A stretch of 64,000 nt of DNA from Nostoc calcicola FACHB-3891 (GTDB lineage: Bacteria; Cyanobacteriota; Cyanobacteriia; Cyanobacteriales; Nostocaceae): NCBI RefSeq assembly GCF_014697355.1, contig NZ_JACJRQ010000008.1, positions 124,001 to 188,000 on the forward strand, read 5' to 3'. The notes below the pieces were generated by a model, which saw only the letters and a list, made by a program, of their open reading frames with translations, was not told where the DNA came from and made no database searches. Made by a program: the position numbers and the translations under genes. How positions within the stretch are numbered: the first letter of the stretch is position 1; each line of letters starts with the position of its first letter. This document shows, in pieces, positions 61,566-64,000 of the stretch.

Positions 61566-62768
61566 CTATTGGTAATTAACCAAGCTCAGCCGTTCAAGTT
61601 GGGCTTCAATGGCTGTTAAAAGTTGGTGTTGCTGCCAATCTTGGCTAAGATGAGCAGCTATGCAAGCTGCTCCAGCACCCATACCTTCTTTGACAAAGCC
61701 CTGCTCATAAGCTCTCAGTTGGGGATAACGAGAATCAGTAAAGTTGAGAGCAGTTGCTAACAGAGGAGGAGTTTCTGTAATCTGAGTTGAACTGTCTTTA
61801 CCTATGCTCAAGGCTAAGTCAACAGTAGCGCCAGTAGGATCTTCTGCTACCCAGCGAGTTGTACCCACAACTACTTCTTCTGGTTGCCATGATAAAGCGT
61901 AAGCTTGAGCGATCGCACTCATTAGCGCATAAACCGCCAGCATTTGCGTCCCACCAGCCAGCAGAACACCACAATTACGACTAGCAGCGATCGCCATTCC
62001 AGCCACCACCACTTGCATCGGATCGCCCACGGCGGCAACGAGTTTTAGAGGATCTACAGAATTTGGGATTTTAGATTTTGGATTTTGGATTGGAAATTGG
62101 AAGTTTATCTCCCCTTGTTCCCTGCTTCTGGTCATCTTTTCCAGCCCAGCTTGCACTAGTGCCCACTTTTGGGCGTGGTTACAAACAGGGTGGCTACTGT
62201 TAACTTTTCCGGCAGCTTCTATGCCTAAACCAGTTAAAATTGCCAGAGCAGTTGTAGTGCCTCCAACGACGCATTCACCGATAATCAAATATCTTTGTTG
62301 GATATTGGCAGCAAGGCGTTCTCCCCAAAGTAGCCCTTGTTCCAGCAAGTAATGTACCGTTGTGATTTCCATAGCATTCCCTCCACTTAAACATTTAGCA
62401 GGAGTGCCACCCAAATCAATTACTGGTACAGCAGGAGCCTGAGGTAAGCCAGCATTAAACAAATGTACTGGTATTTTTAGTGACTCAAAGACAGCGCGAG
62501 AAATCAACACAGGCGAAGCGCCGGCCGCCAACGGTGGTAAGGGATATTGGGGTTTATGTTCTGCGCCATAATACAAAAACTCGGCATCAGCACAAGCAGT
62601 ATATTTCCGATCCTCTGGAGTGCGACCGGCTGCTGAAATCCCTGGAATCAAACCGGTTTCAGTAAATCCTAAAACACAAGCAAATACAGGTAGATAACCA
62701 CGATACCGTCGCAGCCATTCTTCACCCTGTTCTTTTTGAGTATAAATACGAATTTGGGAATTGGGCAT
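61566..62768 (-). CDS. CobT-like nicotinate-nucleotide phosphoribosyltransferase family protein
   Basis: The 400-aa protein matches the TIGR00303-type cobalamin-related CobT family of cyanobacteria: LPVFACVLGFTETGLIPGIS, AGASPVLISRAVFESLKIPV, GECVVGGTTTALAILTGLGI, AVGDPMQVVVAGMAIAASRN and LAGGTQMLAVYALMSAI. It should contribute to activating the lower ligand of cobamides. A repeat-derived stretch (REQGEINFQFPIQNPKSKIP, about 214-233) sits before DPLKLVAAVGDP and keeps the frame. Confidence 0.85.
   Translation of the reverse strand: MPNSQIRIYTQKEQGEEWLRRYRGYLPVFACVLGFTETGLIPGISAAGRTPEDRKYTACADAEFLYYGAEHKPQYPLPPLAAGASPVLISRAVFESLKIPVHLFNAGLPQAPAVPVIDLGGTPAKCLSGGNAMEITTVHYLLEQGLLWGERLAANIQQRYLIIGECVVGGTTTALAILTGLGIEAAGKVNSSHPVCNHAQKWALVQAGLEKMTRSREQGEINFQFPIQNPKSKIPNSVDPLKLVAAVGDPMQVVVAGMAIAASRNCGVLLAGGTQMLAVYALMSAIAQAYALSWQPEEVVVGTTRWVAEDPTGATVDLALSIGKDSSTQITETPPLLATALNFTDSRYPQLRAYEQGFVKEGMGAGAACIAAHLSQDWQQHQLLTAIEAQLERLSLVNYQ
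62055..62135. repeat. (GGATTTT)n repeat inside the CobT-like gene
   Basis: TTTGGGATTTTAGATTTTGG and GGATTTTGGATTGG are the same family as the intergenic arrays at 13750, 36807 and 52186. The adjoining CTCCCCTTGTTCCCTGCTTC belongs to another dispersed family. Confidence 0.82.
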
Positions 62769-62917
62769 GGGGCATGGGGCATGGGGAGATGAGGGAGATG
62801 GGGAGATGGGGAGATGAGGGAGATGAGGGAGATGGGGAGATGGGGAGATGGGGAGATGAGGGAGAAATAACTAATGACTAATGACTAATGACTAATGACT
62901 AATGACTAATGACCAAT
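62764..62917. repeat. GGGAGATGA / (ACTAATG)n repeats
   Basis: Repeated GGGGCATGGGGCATGGGG, then about ten GGGAGATG-type units, then (ACTAATG)n about seven times to ACCAATGACTATCC. It lies between the DUF2232 gene and the CobT-like gene. Being of uneven unit length it is prone to slippage. Confidence 0.88.
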
Positions 62918-62919
62918 GA

Positions 62920-63657
62920 CTATCCTTCATAATCCATGAGGACTTGTACCCAGTGTGGTGGGCGGGGAATGGGGTTGCCCAGGCGGTCAAAAAGCAGCCA
63001 TGCAGCTAGGTGTACTACAAACAGGTAGATAAAGTTGTTGAGTAGAATCAAAGCGATCGCGCCTATTTGAATCAAAAACACACTGGGACTCGCCAATAAA
63101 CTCAACTTTAGAAATACCCACTCGATAAACTCAGTCACCTGGGTAATCACATAAACCCAGAGGTCTTCACCTGATAACACAGATAATAACCACAACCGAA
63201 AAAAGACTCCCAAAGTACCCAGCAGGGTACCCAAGGTGATGGAAATTATCCAGGGAACACGACGACGATACCACGTCGCACCCAAAAGCACGCCCATAAA
63301 GCCGTAGGGCATGACAAATAGCAAACTGCGGGCTGGCCCCATCAGTACCGTCAACAGCAACCCAGAAGTGAGTGCTGCCATCCATGCTGCTCGTTTGTCC
63401 CAACGAAGATAAACTAGAGCGATCGGTACTGGAAAAAATATCCGCAAAACTGGACCTAAAGGAAAGTAAAAATTAATAAACCAAATCAAGCTAGCAGTAC
63501 TGGCTAAAAAGGCTGTTTCCACCATCCTCAAGGGGATATCAGCCTTGAGGTGAGGACGGCTTAACTCTTGTTTGTCTAACCAGCGATCGCCAGCAGTTTG
63601 AGATTCTGGTGATGGTTCGTCCTCTGGCTCATCCGGCAGAGAATTTAAAATGCTCAT
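62920..63657 (-). CDS. DUF2232 membrane protein
   Basis: The 245-aa protein has an acidic N-terminus (LPDEPEDEPSPESQ), followed by about six helices: ASLIWFINFYFPLGPVLRIF, WMAALTSGLLLTVLMGPARS and LFVMPYGFMGVLLGATWYRR among them. It matches the DUF2232 family of predicted membrane proteins, possibly a transporter S-component. Function unproven. It is next to the Crp/Fnr gene on the same strand; their 13-bp spacing suggests an operon. Confidence 0.85.
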   Translation of the reverse strand: MSILNSLPDEPEDEPSPESQTAGDRWLDKQELSRPHLKADIPLRMVETAFLASTASLIWFINFYFPLGPVLRIFFPVPIALVYLRWDKRAAWMAALTSGLLLTVLMGPARSLLFVMPYGFMGVLLGATWYRRRVPWIISITLGTLLGTLGVFFRLWLLSVLSGEDLWVYVITQVTEFIEWVFLKLSLLASPSVFLIQIGAIALILLNNFIYLFVVHLAAWLLFDRLGNPIPRPPHWVQVLMDYEG

Positions 63658-63670
63658 ATTTTGACAAGTT

Positions 63671-64000
63671 TTAAACTATCATCCTTTCCAAGGCTGACAT
63701 ATCGGGAATACAAATAATGTCTTGATCCCGTTTAATCAAGCCTTTTCTTTCTAGTTTTGTCAATACCCGCGTCACCGTTTCCCGTGCCAGTCCGCTCAAA
63801 CTACTCAATTCCCGATGAGGTAAATTGGGGATTTCAGTTCCTGTTTGCCCTTTTTTTCCCTGTCCTTCTGCCAAAAACAGCAATGTATCTGCTACCCGTG
63901 ACTGACTATGAGATTCCCGCAAACGTAATCGCCGATTCACTTGCTGTAAGCGCTCTGCCATTAGTGTTGCTAATCGGAGTCCTGCCAAAGGTTCCTTTTT
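63671..64000 (-). CDS. Crp/Fnr-family transcriptional regulator (5' end outside window)
   Basis: The C-terminal 110 codons are visible, starting KEPLAGLRLATLMAERLQQV (the long dimer helix). The winged helix follows, with the recognition helix in PHRELSSLSGLARETVTRVL and the wing LERKGLIKRDQDIICI. This matches the Crp/Fnr HTH. It is not NtcA, whose recognition helix differs (IGSTRVTVTRLL). The cNMP-like domain lies beyond the edge. Regulated genes are unknown. Confidence 0.9.
   Translation of the reverse strand, partial: KKEPLAGLRLATLMAERLQQVNRRLRLRESHSQSRVADTLLFLAEGQGKKGQTGTEIPNLPHRELSSLSGLARETVTRVLTKLERKGLIKRDQDIICIPDMSALERMIV

Noticed and set aside
63671..64000. NtcA
   Set aside because: The recognition helix LSGLARETVTRVL differs from the NtcA helix; it is another Crp/Fnr member.

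Overview
The window is a 64-kb piece of a filamentous, heterocyst-type cyanobacterial chromosome (Nostoc/Calothrix-like). The sequence shows this by its many GCGATCGC (HIP1) octamers, heptanucleotide STRR repeats (ACTCCTA units), phycobilisome genes (a CpcS-type lyase and NblB), Ycf46, DUF3155, DUF3598, DUF2232 and DUF2808 families, and the rpmH-rnpA-PH-yidC-jag(R3H)-DUF177 cluster. Assignments are from reading motifs and family resemblance; no database search was run. No rRNA, tRNA, CRISPR array or complete insertion sequence was seen.

Layout. 0-6.6 kb: a truncated Ser/Thr kinase-AAA signalling protein, a degenerate metallo-beta-lactamase-fold protein, an EGY-like M50 protease, cpcS and nblB side by side, and a lone HSDR_N-type nuclease. 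6.6-8.0 kb is a repeat island: a 277-bp element with a 9-bp target duplication, a 20/21-bp tandem array and other dispersed repeats. 8.0-17.6 kb: sbcC, a VapB-like antitoxin whose vapC is cut off by a MITE, a four-repeat peptidoglycan-binding protein, an SH3b protein, Ycf46 and an OLD/PARIS-like ATPase-TOPRIM protein. 17.8-22 kb: the ribosomal protein L34/YidC cluster. 22.8-25.8 kb: pntA1-pntA2-pntB transhydrogenase. 26-30.3 kb is accessory: a methyltransferase, a small membrane protein divergent from an HTH-NACHT (bacterial NLR) protein, and a decayed second copy of that junction just upstream. 31-33.5 kb: two tandem secreted paralogues, one with SLH domains. 33.7-53 kb is mostly housekeeping: a Hik2/CSK-like kinase, serS, rseP, nth, rpsN, aat, ftsX, def and recJ, interspersed with conserved cyanobacterial hypotheticals and two decayed small genes. 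53.9-59.1 kb: a two-component pair next to DUF2127, PepSY, COG4705 and PAP2 genes. 59.4-64 kb: a solute-binding lipoprotein, a CobT-like protein, DUF2232 and a Crp/Fnr regulator cut by the window edge.

A recurring theme is repeat invasion. Low-complexity and palindromic repeats fill most intergenic gaps, split operons (pnt, the response regulator/kinase pair), form tail-to-tail hairpins, and appear in frame inside recJ (twice), the CobT-like gene and possibly the kinase. The most promising biological unit is the small membrane protein/NACHT pair, because its divergent junction occurs twice as a block. The second is the solitary ATPase-TOPRIM protein, which looks like a defence nuclease.
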